The notes: generated by a model not told the origin, from the sequence alone. A stretch of 64,000 bases of DNA from GAS188 sp963713805 (GCA_963713805.1 CAVQNF010000009.1:115445-179444); one strand, 5' to 3'; shown: positions 46,539 through 56,097, numbered from the stretch's first letter. Numbers and translations: made by a program.

Positions 46539-47936
46539 TCAATAGCGGTAGTGGTCCGCCTTGAAGGGCCCGTTCTCCGGAACGCCGATGTAGGCGGCCT
46601 GGTCGGGACGGAGCTTGGTGAGCTTCGCGCCGATCTTGGAAAGATGCAGGCTCGCGACCTTCTCGTCGAGGTGCTTGGGCAAGGTGTAGACCTTCTTCTC
46701 GTAGGTGCCGGCGCGCGTGAACAGCTCGATCTGGGCAAGCGTCTGGTTCGTGAAGGAAGCCGACATCACGAAGGAGGGGTGGCCCATGGCATTGCCGAGA
46801 TTCACGAGCCGACCCTCGGAGAGCAGGATGATGCGCTTGCCGCTCGGGAATTCGATCTCGTCGACCTGCGGCTTGACGTTGTGCCATTTGAAGTTCTTCA
46901 GGCCGGCGACCTGAATTTCATTGTCGAAATGGCCGATGTTGCAGACGATGGCGCGGTCCTTCATGGCGCGCATGTGATCGACGGTGAGCACGTCCTTGTT
47001 GCCGGTCGCGGTCACGAAGATATCGGCGCGGGAAGCCGCGTCCTCCATCGTCGTGACCTCGTAGCCCTCCATCGCGGCCTGGAGCGCGCAGATCGGGTCG
47101 ATCTCCGAAACCATGACGCGGCATCCCGCCTGGCGCAGCGAGGCGGCCGAGCCCTTGCCGACGTCGCCGAAGCCCGCGACCATCGCCACCTTGCCGGCCA
47201 TCATCACGTCGGTGCCGCGCCGGATGCCGTCGACGAGCGATTCGCGGCAGCCGTAGAGATTGTCGAATTTCGACTTGGTCACCGCGTCGTTGACGTTGAT
47301 CGCCGGAAAGAGAAGCCGGCCCTCCTTCTCCATCACATAGAGGCGGTGCACGCCCGTCGTCGTCTCCTCGGAGACGCCCTTGATGGATGCGGCGAGCTTG
47401 GCGAACCAGCCGGGCTTCTCGGTGAGCGTGCGCTTGATCAGGGCGAACAGGATTTCCTCTTCCTCGGAGCCGGGCTTCTCGAGGAAGGCGGTGTCGCCCT
47501 TCTCGGCGCGCACGCCGAGATGCACGAGGAGCGTGGCGTCGCCGCCGTCGTCGAGGATGAGGTTCGGCGTGCCGCCGTCGCCCCATTCGAGGATCTTGCG
47601 CGTGTATTCCCAATAGTCCTTGAGCGTCTCGCCCTTGACGGCGAACACCGGGATGCCGGCCGCCGCGATCGCGGCGGCGGCATGGTCCTGCGTCGAATAG
47701 ATGTTGCACGAGGCCCAGCGGATGTCGGCGCCGAGCGCCTTCAGCGTCTCGATCAGCACGGCGGTCTGGATCGTCATGTGCAGCGAGCCGGCGATGCGGG
47801 CGCCTTTGAGGGGTTGCTTCGCGCCATATTCCTCGCGCACCGCCATGAGGCCGGGCATCTCGGTCTCGGCGATGGCGATCTCCTTTCGTCCGAAACCGGC
47901 TTGCGTGATGTCCTTGACGACGTAGTCCTTGCTCAT
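46539..47936 (-). CDS. ahcY: adenosylhomocysteinase
   Basis: 465 residues, intact. RIAGSLHMTIQTAVLIETL, WASCNIYSTQDHAAAAIA, AVKGETLKDYWEYTRKIL, NLYGCRESLVDGIRRGTDVM, the NAD motif VAGFGDVGKGSAASLR and the C-terminal KADHYRY are hallmark sequences. The enzyme cleaves S-adenosylhomocysteine to adenosine and homocysteine in the cytosol, keeping methyltransferases active. ATG 47936 (MSKDYVVKDI); the upstream in-frame codons are not homologous. Divergent from folP, with 283 bases between. No SAH riboswitch fold was recognised in that leader. Confidence 0.97.
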   Translation of the reverse strand: MSKDYVVKDITQAGFGRKEIAIAETEMPGLMAVREEYGAKQPLKGARIAGSLHMTIQTAVLIETLKALGADIRWASCNIYSTQDHAAAAIAAAGIPVFAVKGETLKDYWEYTRKILEWGDGGTPNLILDDGGDATLLVHLGVRAEKGDTAFLEKPGSEEEEILFALIKRTLTEKPGWFAKLAASIKGVSEETTTGVHRLYVMEKEGRLLFPAINVNDAVTKSKFDNLYGCRESLVDGIRRGTDVMMAGKVAMVAGFGDVGKGSAASLRQAGCRVMVSEIDPICALQAAMEGYEVTTMEDAASRADIFVTATGNKDVLTVDHMRAMKDRAIVCNIGHFDNEIQVAGLKNFKWHNVKPQVDEIEFPSGKRIILLSEGRLVNLGNAMGHPSFVMSASFTNQTLAQIELFTRAGTYEKKVYTLPKHLDEKVASLHLSKIGAKLTKLRPDQAAYIGVPENGPFKADHYRY

Positions 47937-48219
47937 GACGGCTCCGACTTGGATGAAAAAACTGTTCGCGACGTGCCAAAACCGCCTGCCGCGAGGCTGC
48001 GGCGCGGATGTAACAGCAAAGCGTCGGCGGCGCAATCAAGATATAAGCATTTCTTTATACCGTTGCTTCGAGCGCTCGCGGAGCGCGTCTCGAGCGGGTT
48101 CTCCAAACGAAGGGCGCGCAACCCTCTTTCTATCTTCCGGGTTCGACGCTTAATCTCGAAAGAGAGAACATTCTTTCGGACGCGATGATTTCGGAGCGCC
48201 GCCGCGTGGGGTTCACACC

Positions 48220-49050
48220 ATGACGATCTTTCGATTGCCTTTGCCGGATGGGCGGGTGCTCACCTCGAAGGCGCGCCCGCTGATCATGGGCATTCTCAAT
48301 GTGACGCCCGATTCCTTTTCGGATGGAGGCTTGTTCGCGGCCCATGATGCCGCGATCGCCCAGGGCGAGCGCCTCGCCGAGGAGGGCGCGGACCTCATCG
48401 ACATCGGCGGAGAATCCACCCGCCCCGGCCATCAGCCGGTCGATGAGGATGAGGAGAGGAGGCGGGTGCTGCCGGTCGTCGCGGCGCTGGCGAAAAAACT
48501 CTTAGCGCCCATCTCGATCGACACGATGAAGGCCGCGGTCGCGCGGGCCGCGCTCGATGCGGGGGCCGTGATCCTCAACGACGTCTGGGGCCTGCAACGC
48601 GACACCGGGATGCCAGGCGTGGCGAGCCGGGCGGCGGGCCTGGTCGTGATGCACAACCGGCAGGAGGTCGATGCGACCGTCGACATCATGGCCGAGGTGA
48701 AGGCCTTCCTCGCGCGGTCGCTCGATCTCGGTGAGAGCGCCGGGCTGCCCCGGGAGCGCATCCTCGTCGATCCGGGGATCGGCTTCGGCAAGACGAGAGG
48801 GCAAAATCTCACGCTCTTGAGAAGGCTCGGCGAGCTCTCCGAGCTTGGCGCGCCCATCCTGGTCGGCCTGTCGCGAAAATCGCTCATCGGCCATGTCACC
48901 GGCGAGTTGTCACCGCGCGATCGCTTGTTCGGCACGATCTCGGCCAATGTGCTCGCGGCGCAGGCGGGGGCGAGCGTGCTGCGCGTTCATGACGTGAAGG
49001 CGCATGTCCAGGCGCTCGCGGTGGCGAGCGCCATCGCGGCGGCCGCGTGA
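48220..49050 (+). CDS. folP: dihydropteroate synthase
   Basis: 276 residues. LIMGILNVTPDSFSDGGLF and IDIGGESTRPGHQPVDEDEE are the two DHPS signatures (pterin and pABA loops); ISIDTMKAAVARAAL, ILNDVWGLQ, VVMHNR, ILVDPGIGFGKTRGQNL and VGLSRKSLIG complete the TIM-barrel order. It joins pABA and dihydropterin pyrophosphate in folate synthesis and is the sulfonamide target. The stop overlaps the folK start (GTGA). folB, often between folP and folK, is absent here. Confidence 0.96.
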   Translation: MTIFRLPLPDGRVLTSKARPLIMGILNVTPDSFSDGGLFAAHDAAIAQGERLAEEGADLIDIGGESTRPGHQPVDEDEERRRVLPVVAALAKKLLAPISIDTMKAAVARAALDAGAVILNDVWGLQRDTGMPGVASRAAGLVVMHNRQEVDATVDIMAEVKAFLARSLDLGESAGLPRERILVDPGIGFGKTRGQNLTLLRRLGELSELGAPILVGLSRKSLIGHVTGELSPRDRLFGTISANVLAAQAGASVLRVHDVKAHVQALAVASAIAAAA

Positions 49051-49574
49051 CGCGAGCCGGCGCGCGCGTGAAGACGCAAACTTCACGCGATGCCCGGGTC
49101 GAGGCGGCGCTCGGCCTCGGCGGCAATATCGGGGACGTGCGCGCAGCCTTCGCTCGGGCGCTGACTTCGCTCGCCGCCTCACCCGGCGTCGAGCTCGTGA
49201 GAGCATCGTCCGTGTATCGGACCGCCCCTTGGGGGCCGATCGCGCAGCCGCCCTTCCTCAACATGGCGGTGCTCGTTCGCACCACGCTCTCACCGCATCG
49301 GCTTCTCGATCTGTGCCTCGCCATCGAGCAGCAGGAGGGGCGTGTCCGGGCCGAGCGCTTCGGTCCGCGCACGCTCGACATGGATATCCTCGCCTTCGGC
49401 GACCTCGCGGTTTCGGACGAACGCCTCGAGCTTCCCCATCCGCGACTGACGGAACGCGCCTTCGCGCTCGTGCCGCTCGCCGAGATCGCGCCTGATCTCG
49501 TGATCGGCAAGATCAGCGTCGCCGAGGCCGCACGGCGCCTCGACCGTGCCGGAATCGAGAGACTGGAAAGCTGA
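49047..49574 (+). CDS. folK: 2-amino-4-hydroxy-6-hydroxymethyldihydropteridine pyrophosphokinase (HPPK)
   Basis: About 175 residues. ALGLGGNIGDVRAAFARAL, SSVYRTAPWGPIAQPPFLNM and RFGPRTLDMDILAFGD (metal Asp pair DxD) and LPHPRLTERAFALVPLAEI are the HPPK motifs. It transfers pyrophosphate from ATP to the pterin, the step before FolP. The GTG at 49047 overlaps the folP TGA by four bases, implying coupled translation; a GTG at 49068 is a possible alternative. Convergent with ptsH, 49 bases between stops. Confidence 0.93.
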   Translation: MTRAGARVKTQTSRDARVEAALGLGGNIGDVRAAFARALTSLAASPGVELVRASSVYRTAPWGPIAQPPFLNMAVLVRTTLSPHRLLDLCLAIEQQEGRVRAERFGPRTLDMDILAFGDLAVSDERLELPHPRLTERAFALVPLAEIAPDLVIGKISVAEAARRLDRAGIERLES

Positions 49575-49623
49575 GATCAGGGATCACGTTCGCGACAAGA
49601 AGGTTCGCTCGGGCTCAGGTAAG

Positions 49624-49926
49624 TCACTCGCCTTCGCTGAATTTGCTCGAGACCAGCGCCTCGAGCGCGTCGAGCACCTGCGAAGCCTGGGGCCCGCGCG
49701 CCTCGACCGTGATCGATGTCCCTTGCGCGGCGGCGAGCGTCAAAAGCCCCATGATCGAGCGTCCGCCGACCGTCTCGCCGAGGCGCGAGACGCTCACCTC
49801 GGCTTCGAAGCGTTCGACGCATTTGACGAATTTGGCCGAGGCCCGAGCGTGAAGCCCGCGCTTGTTGATGATCACGAGTTCGCGGGACAGCGACGCCCCT
49901 TGTGGTGCGATCTCGAGCTCGTTCAT
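49624..49926 (-). CDS. ptsH: HPr phosphocarrier (NPr-type)
   Basis: 100 residues. INKRGLHARASAKFVKCVER holds the phosphorylated His (GLHARAS); SIMGLLTLAAAQGTSITVEA holds the regulatory Ser region (S-I-M-G-LL) and the rest of the HPr fold. Phosphorylated at His by EI and at Ser by HprK. With no sugar permease nearby it belongs to the regulatory PTS of alphaproteobacteria. Last gene of the chvI-chvG-hprK-EIIA-HPr series, with 179 bases after the EIIA gene, which show no gene. Confidence 0.93.
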   Translation of the reverse strand: MNELEIAPQGASLSRELVIINKRGLHARASAKFVKCVERFEAEVSVSRLGETVGGRSIMGLLTLAAAQGTSITVEARGPQASQVLDALEALVSSKFSEGE

Positions 49927-50105
49927 GAAGGAGGCCTCAAGCCTGATCCCGCGGAAGACGCGAGCTTCTTGGCCAAGGTCGGGGGTAAAATCAAATGGAG
50001 ATCGCGGACGACGGCCGATGCCGAACGATCGCCGCCATCAAGGAGAAGCGCTGACGGTTGCTTGCAGTGCCCCGCCCAAACGCCGCTTCAACCTGCGCAA
50101 GCATC

Positions 50106-50507
50106 CTAATGGCCGGCCAGGACCTCGCTCGCGACATTGATATATTTGCGTCCGGCGTCCTTGGCGCACAGCACCGCATCGGCGAGATGCCTGTCGCAGC
50201 GCACGCTCGCGAGCTTGATCAGCATCGGCAGGTTGATGCCGGCGATCACCTCGACCTCGCGCCCGTTCATGGCGGAAATCGCGAGGTTCGAAGGCGTGCC
50301 TCCGAACATATCGGTCAGCACCGCCACGCCTTGCCCGCTGTCCACATCGGCGATCTTTTCGAGGATTTCGCGCCGGCGCATTTCCATGTCGTCGTCCGGG
50401 GCAATGGCGATGGTGGCGATCTGAACCTGGGGTCCCACCACATGCTCGAGTGCCGCGCGGAATTCCACAGCGAGCCGCCCATGCGTCACGAGAACGATGC
50501 CGATCAT
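50106..50507 (-). CDS. PTS EIIA component, mannose-family (EIIA-Man type)
   Basis: 133 residues. IGIVLVTHGRLAVEFRAALE carries the phosphorylated His near position 9, and VAVLTDMFGGTPSNLAISAM is the second EIIA-Man signature. This soluble EIIA accepts phosphate from HPr. In Hyphomicrobiales it stands without EIIB/EIIC and is thought to act as a regulator. ATG 50507, with GTG 50510 directly before it; GGAAACG is the likely ribosome-binding site. Lies 10 bases after hprK. Confidence 0.92.
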   Translation of the reverse strand: MIGIVLVTHGRLAVEFRAALEHVVGPQVQIATIAIAPDDDMEMRRREILEKIADVDSGQGVAVLTDMFGGTPSNLAISAMNGREVEVIAGINLPMLIKLASVRCDRHLADAVLCAKDAGRKYINVASEVLAGH

Positions 50508-50517
50508 CACGTTTCCG

Positions 50518-51147
50518 TCAAATACCTACCGTTCCGACCCGAAAACTCCAGGTCGGGCGGCTCTCACTCTCTTGACGCATCCGCACGAAGTTCAAGACGA
50601 GGGAGGCTTCATACAATCCCGCGCGTCCCGCAACAAGCGGTAAGCGCCGCAATGCGACACCGGCGACCGTGGCGATGAGCTCGCTCCTCTCCGGATAACG
50701 CTCGATCGCCTCTTCGAGATCGACGACGAGGCACAAGACGGCGCGAGGCTCGTGCGGCTCGGCGAGGATGCCGACGCCGCGCGCCTCGAAGCGCCCCGCG
50801 ATCATACGATGCGGGGCGCCGATCAAGCGATGCCCCCGAGGGGTTACCACCACCCGATCGTCGGCGACCCAGGCGGCGAATTCCCCCTGGGCGCGCGCCT
50901 GCGCCAGCAAGAGCGACGCGAAATTCGATTTGCCGGCACCCGACGCGCCTCGAATGAGGATGCCGCTTTCGCGCACGACCACGCAGCTCGCATGCAAGCT
51001 GTGGGAGGTTGCGAGGCGCGAGGTCTTGCCGCCGCGATGGAGGCGCAGCGGCGCATTGGGCTCGTTTTCGGAAGTTTTCCTTCGAGGTGAAGCGCCATGC
51101 GCCTCGCCCGAAGGCGCGTGAGCGGGGGGCTGCCCGTCAGCGTTCAT
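50518..51147 (-). CDS. hprK: HPr kinase/phosphorylase, short alphaproteobacterial form
   Basis: About 209 residues with the C-terminal kinase domain only: ILIRGASGAGKSNFASLLL (Walker A), WVADDRVVVTPRGHRLIGAP and ARGVGILAEPHEPRAVLCLV. The N-terminal domain of the Gram-positive enzyme is missing, as usual in this group. It phosphorylates HPr on Ser and reverses the reaction. The ATG at 51147 overlaps the end of chvG by 11 bases; the first 60 residues are not conserved, so a later start is possible. Linkage to ChvIG supports a joint regulatory unit. Confidence 0.9.
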   Translation of the reverse strand: MNADGQPPAHAPSGEAHGASPRRKTSENEPNAPLRLHRGGKTSRLATSHSLHASCVVVRESGILIRGASGAGKSNFASLLLAQARAQGEFAAWVADDRVVVTPRGHRLIGAPHRMIAGRFEARGVGILAEPHEPRAVLCLVVDLEEAIERYPERSELIATVAGVALRRLPLVAGRAGLYEASLVLNFVRMRQESESRPTWSFRVGTVGI

Positions 51148-52951
51148 GCGTGACGGCCGCCGGCAGGCGCACGGTGAAGCGCGCGCCCGTGCTCGCGCAC
51201 TCTTCTGCCGCCGCGTCGGCGGGGTAACGGTTCTCGGCCCAGATCTTGCCGCCATGCGCTTCGACGATCTGCCGCGAGATCGAGAGGCCGAGGCCGGAGT
51301 TCTGGCCGAAGCCCTGGTTGGGCCGGTCCGTATAGAAGCGCTCGAAAATTCGTTCGAGCGCGTGCTCGGAAATGCCGGGGCCTTCGTCCTCGACGATGAC
51401 CTCGATAAAATCGCCACGCCGGTCGAGCTCGACGCGCACCATCTTGTCCGGCGGCGAGAAGGAACGGGCGTTGTCGATGAGATTCGTGATCACCTGGCCG
51501 ATGCGGCTGTCATGCCCGACCGTCAGGAAGGCGTTCTTGTCGAGCGCCTGCGGCGCGACCCTGAGCTCGACGCCCGCCTGGCCTTCGTGACGCACGTCGC
51601 TCGCCACCGAGACGATCGCCTTCAGCAGGGCCGAAAGCTCGAAGGGCTCCGCGTCCTCGCGGGCGAGCTCGGCATCGAGCCGCGACGCATCGGAGATGTC
51701 GCTGATGAGCCGGTCGAGGCGGCGCACGTCATGCTGGATCACGCCCGTCAGGCGCGCCTGGGAATCGGGGGTGCGGGCGAGCGGCAGCGTCTCGACGGCG
51801 CTGCGCAGCGAGGTGAGGGGGTTCTTCAGCTCGTGGGCGACGTCGGCCGCGAAGCTCTCGATCGCATCCATGCGTTTGTAGAGCGCGCGCGTCATGTCGC
51901 GCAGCGCTCCCGAAAGATGGCCGATCTCGTCGGGGCGATTGCTGAAATCCGGGATCTCCTGACGCGATTTGATGCCGCGCCGCACGCGCTCCGCCGCCTC
52001 GGCGAGGCGCCGCACCGGGCCGGCGATCGTGCCGGCGAGAAGGAAGGAGAGAACCGTCATCACGATCGCGGCGACGAGAAAGACCCGCAACAGGCCGATG
52101 CGCTCGTTCCAGATCAGCGCGTCGATGTCGCCGCTTTGCGTCGAGAGCAGGAGCACGCCGCGCACCGTGCGGAAGCGCTGGATCGGCACGCCGACCGAGA
52201 CGATGGTCTCGCCGGCGCGATTGAGGCCGACGGTGCTCGAGATGGCTCCGGAAAGCGCGGTCGTCACCTCGCGCCCGACCTTCCCGGGAGGCGCGGCCTC
52301 GTCCTCGGTGCTGCGCACCTCCGGCTTGACGAGCCAGCCGGTGAGCGAGGCCCAGAGGCGCGCCAGGAAATGCGGCTTCGCCTCGCGTGGCGGGGGAAGG
52401 TCCGCGTGCAGGATGCCGCTCCCGCCCATGAGGGTTCGCGTGTCGAGGAGAAGCGAGCCGTCGCGATCATAGATCCGGGCGCGCGTGTGGAACTGGGTGA
52501 CGACGCGGCGCAAGAGGGGCGCGACCTGCTCGGGGTTGATGGAGAATTGCAAGGAGGACGCGTCGTCCTCGTCGCTGTCGGTGCTCTGGCCGGCATGGAG
52601 CTGGAGGAGCTTCTCGGGGTCGAGCGTGATGACGTCGTTCTCGACGGTCGCCGAGGTCGCGATGGCCCAGGCGATGACGTCGCCCTGGGTGCTCAACGCC
52701 TGGACCTGCGCGTCGATGAGGCCGGCGCGAAGCTGGTTGAGATACATGAAGCCGAACAGCATGACCGCGAGGCCGGCGAGATTCAGGAACACGATGCGGC
52801 GCGTCAGGCTCGACGACATGCGCCGCGCCGTGCCGAGCGCGAGCCGCGAAAGCCGCGCGCGCAAACGCGCCAAAAGGCCGTGCTTCGCTTGGCCGTGCCT
52901 CGCCTGGCCTTGCCTTGCCGTCGCCTGGATCGGATCGGTCGCTGCCGTCAT
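51137..52951 (-). CDS. chvG: sensor histidine kinase ChvG (ExoS)
   Basis: 604 residues, intact. Transmembrane helix 1 near residue 55 (FLNLAGLAVMLFGFMYLNQL), a periplasmic domain, helix 2 (GLLRVFLVAAIVMTVLSFLL), HAMP, phosphoacceptor FAADVAHELKNPLTSLRSAV (His), N-box VITNLIDNARSFSP, and G-boxes VEDEGPGISEHALERIFERF and NSGLGLSISRQIVEAHGG. ChvG-ChvI responds to acid and envelope stress and to the inhibitor ExoR in rhizobia, controlling exopolysaccharide and host adaptation. The N-terminus has an odd Gln/Ala/Gly/His repeat (ARQGQARHGQAKHG). Follows chvI by 91 bases. Confidence 0.93.
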   Translation of the reverse strand: MTAATDPIQATARQGQARHGQAKHGLLARLRARLSRLALGTARRMSSSLTRRIVFLNLAGLAVMLFGFMYLNQLRAGLIDAQVQALSTQGDVIAWAIATSATVENDVITLDPEKLLQLHAGQSTDSDEDDASSLQFSINPEQVAPLLRRVVTQFHTRARIYDRDGSLLLDTRTLMGGSGILHADLPPPREAKPHFLARLWASLTGWLVKPEVRSTEDEAAPPGKVGREVTTALSGAISSTVGLNRAGETIVSVGVPIQRFRTVRGVLLLSTQSGDIDALIWNERIGLLRVFLVAAIVMTVLSFLLAGTIAGPVRRLAEAAERVRRGIKSRQEIPDFSNRPDEIGHLSGALRDMTRALYKRMDAIESFAADVAHELKNPLTSLRSAVETLPLARTPDSQARLTGVIQHDVRRLDRLISDISDASRLDAELAREDAEPFELSALLKAIVSVASDVRHEGQAGVELRVAPQALDKNAFLTVGHDSRIGQVITNLIDNARSFSPPDKMVRVELDRRGDFIEVIVEDEGPGISEHALERIFERFYTDRPNQGFGQNSGLGLSISRQIVEAHGGKIWAENRYPADAAAEECASTGARFTVRLPAAVTHER

Positions 52952-53042
52952 GGTCGTGCAGGGCGGAACCGCGAAAGCCTGGTCGTGCGCAGCCGGTCTT
53001 GCGATCTAGCTTCGAGCCGGCCCGGCCAGGTCCGATGCGGCC

Positions 53043-53741
53043 TCATGCCTCCTTGAAGCGATAGCCAACGCCGTAGAGCGTTTCGATCATCTCGAAGGAA
53101 TCCTCGACCACCTTGAACTTCTTGCGCAGGCGCTTGATGTGGCTGTCGATGGTGCGGTCGTCGACATAGACCTCGTCGTCATAGGCCGCGTCCATCAAGG
53201 CGTTGCGGCTCTTCACCACGCCGGGGCGCTGCGCCAGCGCCTGGAGGATGAGGAACTCGGTCACGGTGAGCGTGACCGGCTGGCTCTTCCAGGTGCAGGT
53301 GTGGCGCTCGGGATCCATGCGCAGATTGCCGCGCTCGATGACCTTGGCGTCGTTCTCGCGCGGCGCCGAGCCGTCCTTCGGCTGGGCGCGCCGCAGCACG
53401 GCGCGCACGCGCTCGACGAGAAGGCGCTGCGAGAAGGGTTTGCGGATGAAATCGTCCGCGCCCATCTTCAGGCCGAACAGCTCGTCGATCTCCTCGTCCT
53501 TGGAGGTGAGGAAGATCACCGGCATGTCCGTCTTTTGCCTCAGCCGCCGCAGCAGCTCCATGCCGTCCATGCGCGGCATCTTGATGTCGAGAATGGCGAG
53601 ATCGGGCTGGTTCTGCTTCAGGCCTTCGAGCGCGGTCGCGCCGTCCGTGAAGGTCTGGATGCGGTAGCCCTCGGCCTCGAGCGCGATGGACACGGAGGTG
53701 AGGATATTGCGGTCATCGTCGACCAGGGCAATGGTGGGCAT
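53043..53741 (-). CDS. chvI: response regulator ChvI
   Basis: 232 residues. Receiver domain: ALVDDDRNILTSV (acidic pocket), LAILDIKMPRMDGMELLRRL (phosphorylated Asp), VIFLTSKDEE and ADDFIRKPFSQR (Lys). OmpR-type winged helix: VTLTVTEFLILQALAQRPGV, VDDRTIDSHIKRLRKKF and IETLYGVGYRFKEA. Cognate regulator of ChvG. In related genomes pckA stands next to chvI; here the neighbour is a PLD-like gene on the other strand. The divergent gap 53742-53986 shows nothing else recognisable. Confidence 0.95.
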   Translation of the reverse strand: MPTIALVDDDRNILTSVSIALEAEGYRIQTFTDGATALEGLKQNQPDLAILDIKMPRMDGMELLRRLRQKTDMPVIFLTSKDEEIDELFGLKMGADDFIRKPFSQRLLVERVRAVLRRAQPKDGSAPRENDAKVIERGNLRMDPERHTCTWKSQPVTLTVTEFLILQALAQRPGVVKSRNALMDAAYDDEVYVDDRTIDSHIKRLRKKFKVVEDSFEMIETLYGVGYRFKEA

Positions 53742-53986
53742 GAGCGAATGTCATCCATTTCCGGTGTGGCAATCAAGGTTCAGTTCAGTCATCGGGTTCG
53801 GCTTAGGCGTGTTGTTGTAGCCGCCTCATTATGGCGGCGGCACGCAGCGCGCGAAACGGGGCGAGATCAAGGCTAGCTCGCGGCTGCGCCCGTCCCCTTG
53901 CTTGAATCACCCAAGTATCATAGCGCTCAAAGTCCGAAGGGACAAATCGGGGCCGTGGGGCTCGCCGGAACATGGGGGGAACGACG

Positions 53987-54649
53987 ATGGTGAAATCCTC
54001 CGGCGACCCGGGCGGCCCGGCCTTCGGCAGGCAGATTTTCGGTGGGCTGGCCTGGAGCCGTCGCGCGCTGGTCGCGGCGGGACTTGCGGGGCTCGCGGCC
54101 TTCCAGATCTTCGCGCATGCGCGGGAAGCCAAGACTTTGGGCAAGCCCTTGGACAACCCCTTAGGCAACGGCAAGGTCGAGATCCACTACGCGCCCGCCG
54201 CCGATCTCGAGCGCATCGACCTTGCGCTCCTGCGTTCGGCGACGCATTCGATCGATGTCGCCGCCTATCTTTTCGTCGATCAGGCCCTCATCGAGGCTTT
54301 GGCGGAGGCGGCAAGGCGCGGCGTGCGCGTGCGGCTCTATCTCGACGGGGCGCAGGAGGCAGCGCGCGAGGGTTTCGGCGGCCGCGCGAGGGGCTTGCGC
54401 GGCATCGAGCGGATCGAGGTGCGCTTGAAGCCCCCCGGCGCCGAGATCATGCATTTGAAGTCCTACGGCGTGGACGCGAAGCTTTTGCGCACGGGCTCCG
54501 CCAATTTCACCTTTTCGGGCCTGAAGCGCGAGGACGACGATCTCGTCGTCATCCGCGATCAGGCGGCGGTCGCTGCTTTCGAGGAGAGCTTCGAGGCGAT
54601 GTGGCGGCGCGCGAGCAATATCTCGGAAGCCGTCGACGCGCGATTCTAG
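53987..54649 (+). CDS. phospholipase D-like protein, single HKD motif
   Basis: About 220 residues with an N-terminal hydrophobic segment RRALVAAGLAGLAAFQIFA (signal anchor or secretion) and one PLD domain: HYAPAADLERIDLALLRSA, VAAYLFVDQALIEALAEAAR, HLKSYGVDAKLLRTGSANFT (HxK plus the Asn-containing tail GSANF). Single-HKD proteins act as dimers; relatives include Nuc-type endonucleases and phospholipases at the cell envelope. Start at ATG 53987, which has GGGGGGAA upstream; ATG 53972 is the alternative. Divergent from chvI. Confidence 0.82.
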   Translation: MVKSSGDPGGPAFGRQIFGGLAWSRRALVAAGLAGLAAFQIFAHAREAKTLGKPLDNPLGNGKVEIHYAPAADLERIDLALLRSATHSIDVAAYLFVDQALIEALAEAARRGVRVRLYLDGAQEAAREGFGGRARGLRGIERIEVRLKPPGAEIMHLKSYGVDAKLLRTGSANFTFSGLKREDDDLVVIRDQAAVAAFEESFEAMWRRASNISEAVDARF

Positions 54650-54743
54650 CTCGCGGATGTGCGCAAAACTCTATGGCTTCGCGCGGCGCAGGCGCTATGA
54701 TCGGCGTCCCGCCCTTCTCAACCCGATATCAGGCGCTCCATCC

Positions 54744-56076
54744 ATGACTCACGTCATCCACCGCAATCTTCGCACCGAGGTTCCGACCGCCGTCGACGGG
54801 GACGGCCCCTACATCATCGACCAGAAGGGCAAGCGCTATCTCGACGCGAGCGGGGGCGCCGCCGTCTCCTGCCTCGGCCATTCGGACCGAGAGGTGAGCG
54901 CGGCGATCAGCGCGCAGCTCGAGCGCATCCCCTATGCGCACACCGGGTTCTTCACCACCGAGCCCGCCGAAGAGCTCGCCGATTTCCTCAGCTCCAAGGC
55001 GCCCGCCAATCTCGGCAATTGCTATTTCGTGTCGGGCGGCTCGGAGGCGATGAAATCGGCGATGAAGATCGCCCGGCAATATTTCGTGGAGCGCGGCGAA
55101 AAGGAACGCCATCACATCATCGCGAGGCGCCAATCCTATCACGGCAACACGCTCGCGGCGCTCGCCGCCGGCGGCAACATGTGGCGGCGCCAGCAATATC
55201 TGCCGCTCTTGATCGAGACGCATCACATCTCGCCCTGCTACGAATATCGCGGCCGGCGCGCGGACGAGAGCGCGGCGGAATATGGCGCGCGCGTCGCCGA
55301 CGAGCTCGAGCAGAAGATCGAGGAGCTCGGCCCGTCATCGGTGATGGCGTTCATCGCCGAGCCGGTCGTCGGCGCGACGCTCGGCGCCGTGCCTTCCGTG
55401 CCCGGCTACTTCAAGCGCATTCGCGAGATTTGCGACCGCCACGGCGTGCTCCTCATCCTCGACGAGGTGATGTGCGGCATGGGCCGCTGCGGCACGCGCT
55501 TCGCCTTCGAGCACGAGGGCATCGTTCCCGACATCGTCTGCGTGGCGAAGGGGCTCGGTGCCGGCTATCAGCCGATCGGCGCCATGCTGGTCGAGGATCG
55601 CATCGTCGAGGCCATTCGGCGAAGGCACGGGCTTCTTTCAGCATGGCTACACCTATATCGGCCATGCGGCCGCTTGCGCGGGCGCGCTCGCGGTGCAGAA
55701 GGTGATCGAGAAGCGCGAGCTCCTGAAGCGCGTGAACCCGCTGGGCAACGAGCTGAAATCCCGGCTCGAGGCGCGTTTCGGCAACCACCCCTTCGTCGGC
55801 GACATTCGCGGGCGCGGCCTGTTCATCGGCATCGAGCTCGTCGAGGACCGCATGACGAAGGAGCCCTTCGATCCTTCTCTCGCCGTCAACGGCAAGATCA
55901 AGGCGGCCGCCATGGAGCAGGGGCTCATGTGCTACCCGATGGGAGGCACGATCGACGGCCGGCGCGGCGACCATATCGTGATCGCGCCGCCCTACATCAT
56001 CGAGGAGCGCCACATCGACGAGATCGTCGACAAGCTTTCGACCGCCTTCGATCGCGCCTTCCCGGCCGCCTCCTGA
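54744..56076 (+). CDS. class III pyridoxal-phosphate aminotransferase, one frameshift
   Basis: About 444 residues after joining two frames at about 55618 (one extra base between VEDRIVEAI and GTGFFQHGYTYIGHAAA). Motifs: YLDASGGAAVSCLGHSDREV, NCYFVSGGSEAMKSAMKIAR, RRQSYHGNTLAALAAGG, LLILDEVMCGMGRCG, and the PLP Lys in VCVAKGLGAGYQPIGAMLV. It transfers an amino group in the cytosol; substrate unknown. First gene of a plus-strand cluster with an IlvD/Edd dehydratase 21 bases downstream, suggesting catabolism of an amino sugar or amino acid. Without repair, the frame runs on into the dehydratase, which is misleading. Confidence 0.85.
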
Positions 56077-56097
56077 CGCTCGAGGGGGCGACGCTCA

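Noticed and set aside
47937..48219. SAH riboswitch in front of ahcY
   Set aside because: The leader was read for the conserved core of that riboswitch and nothing matching was found.
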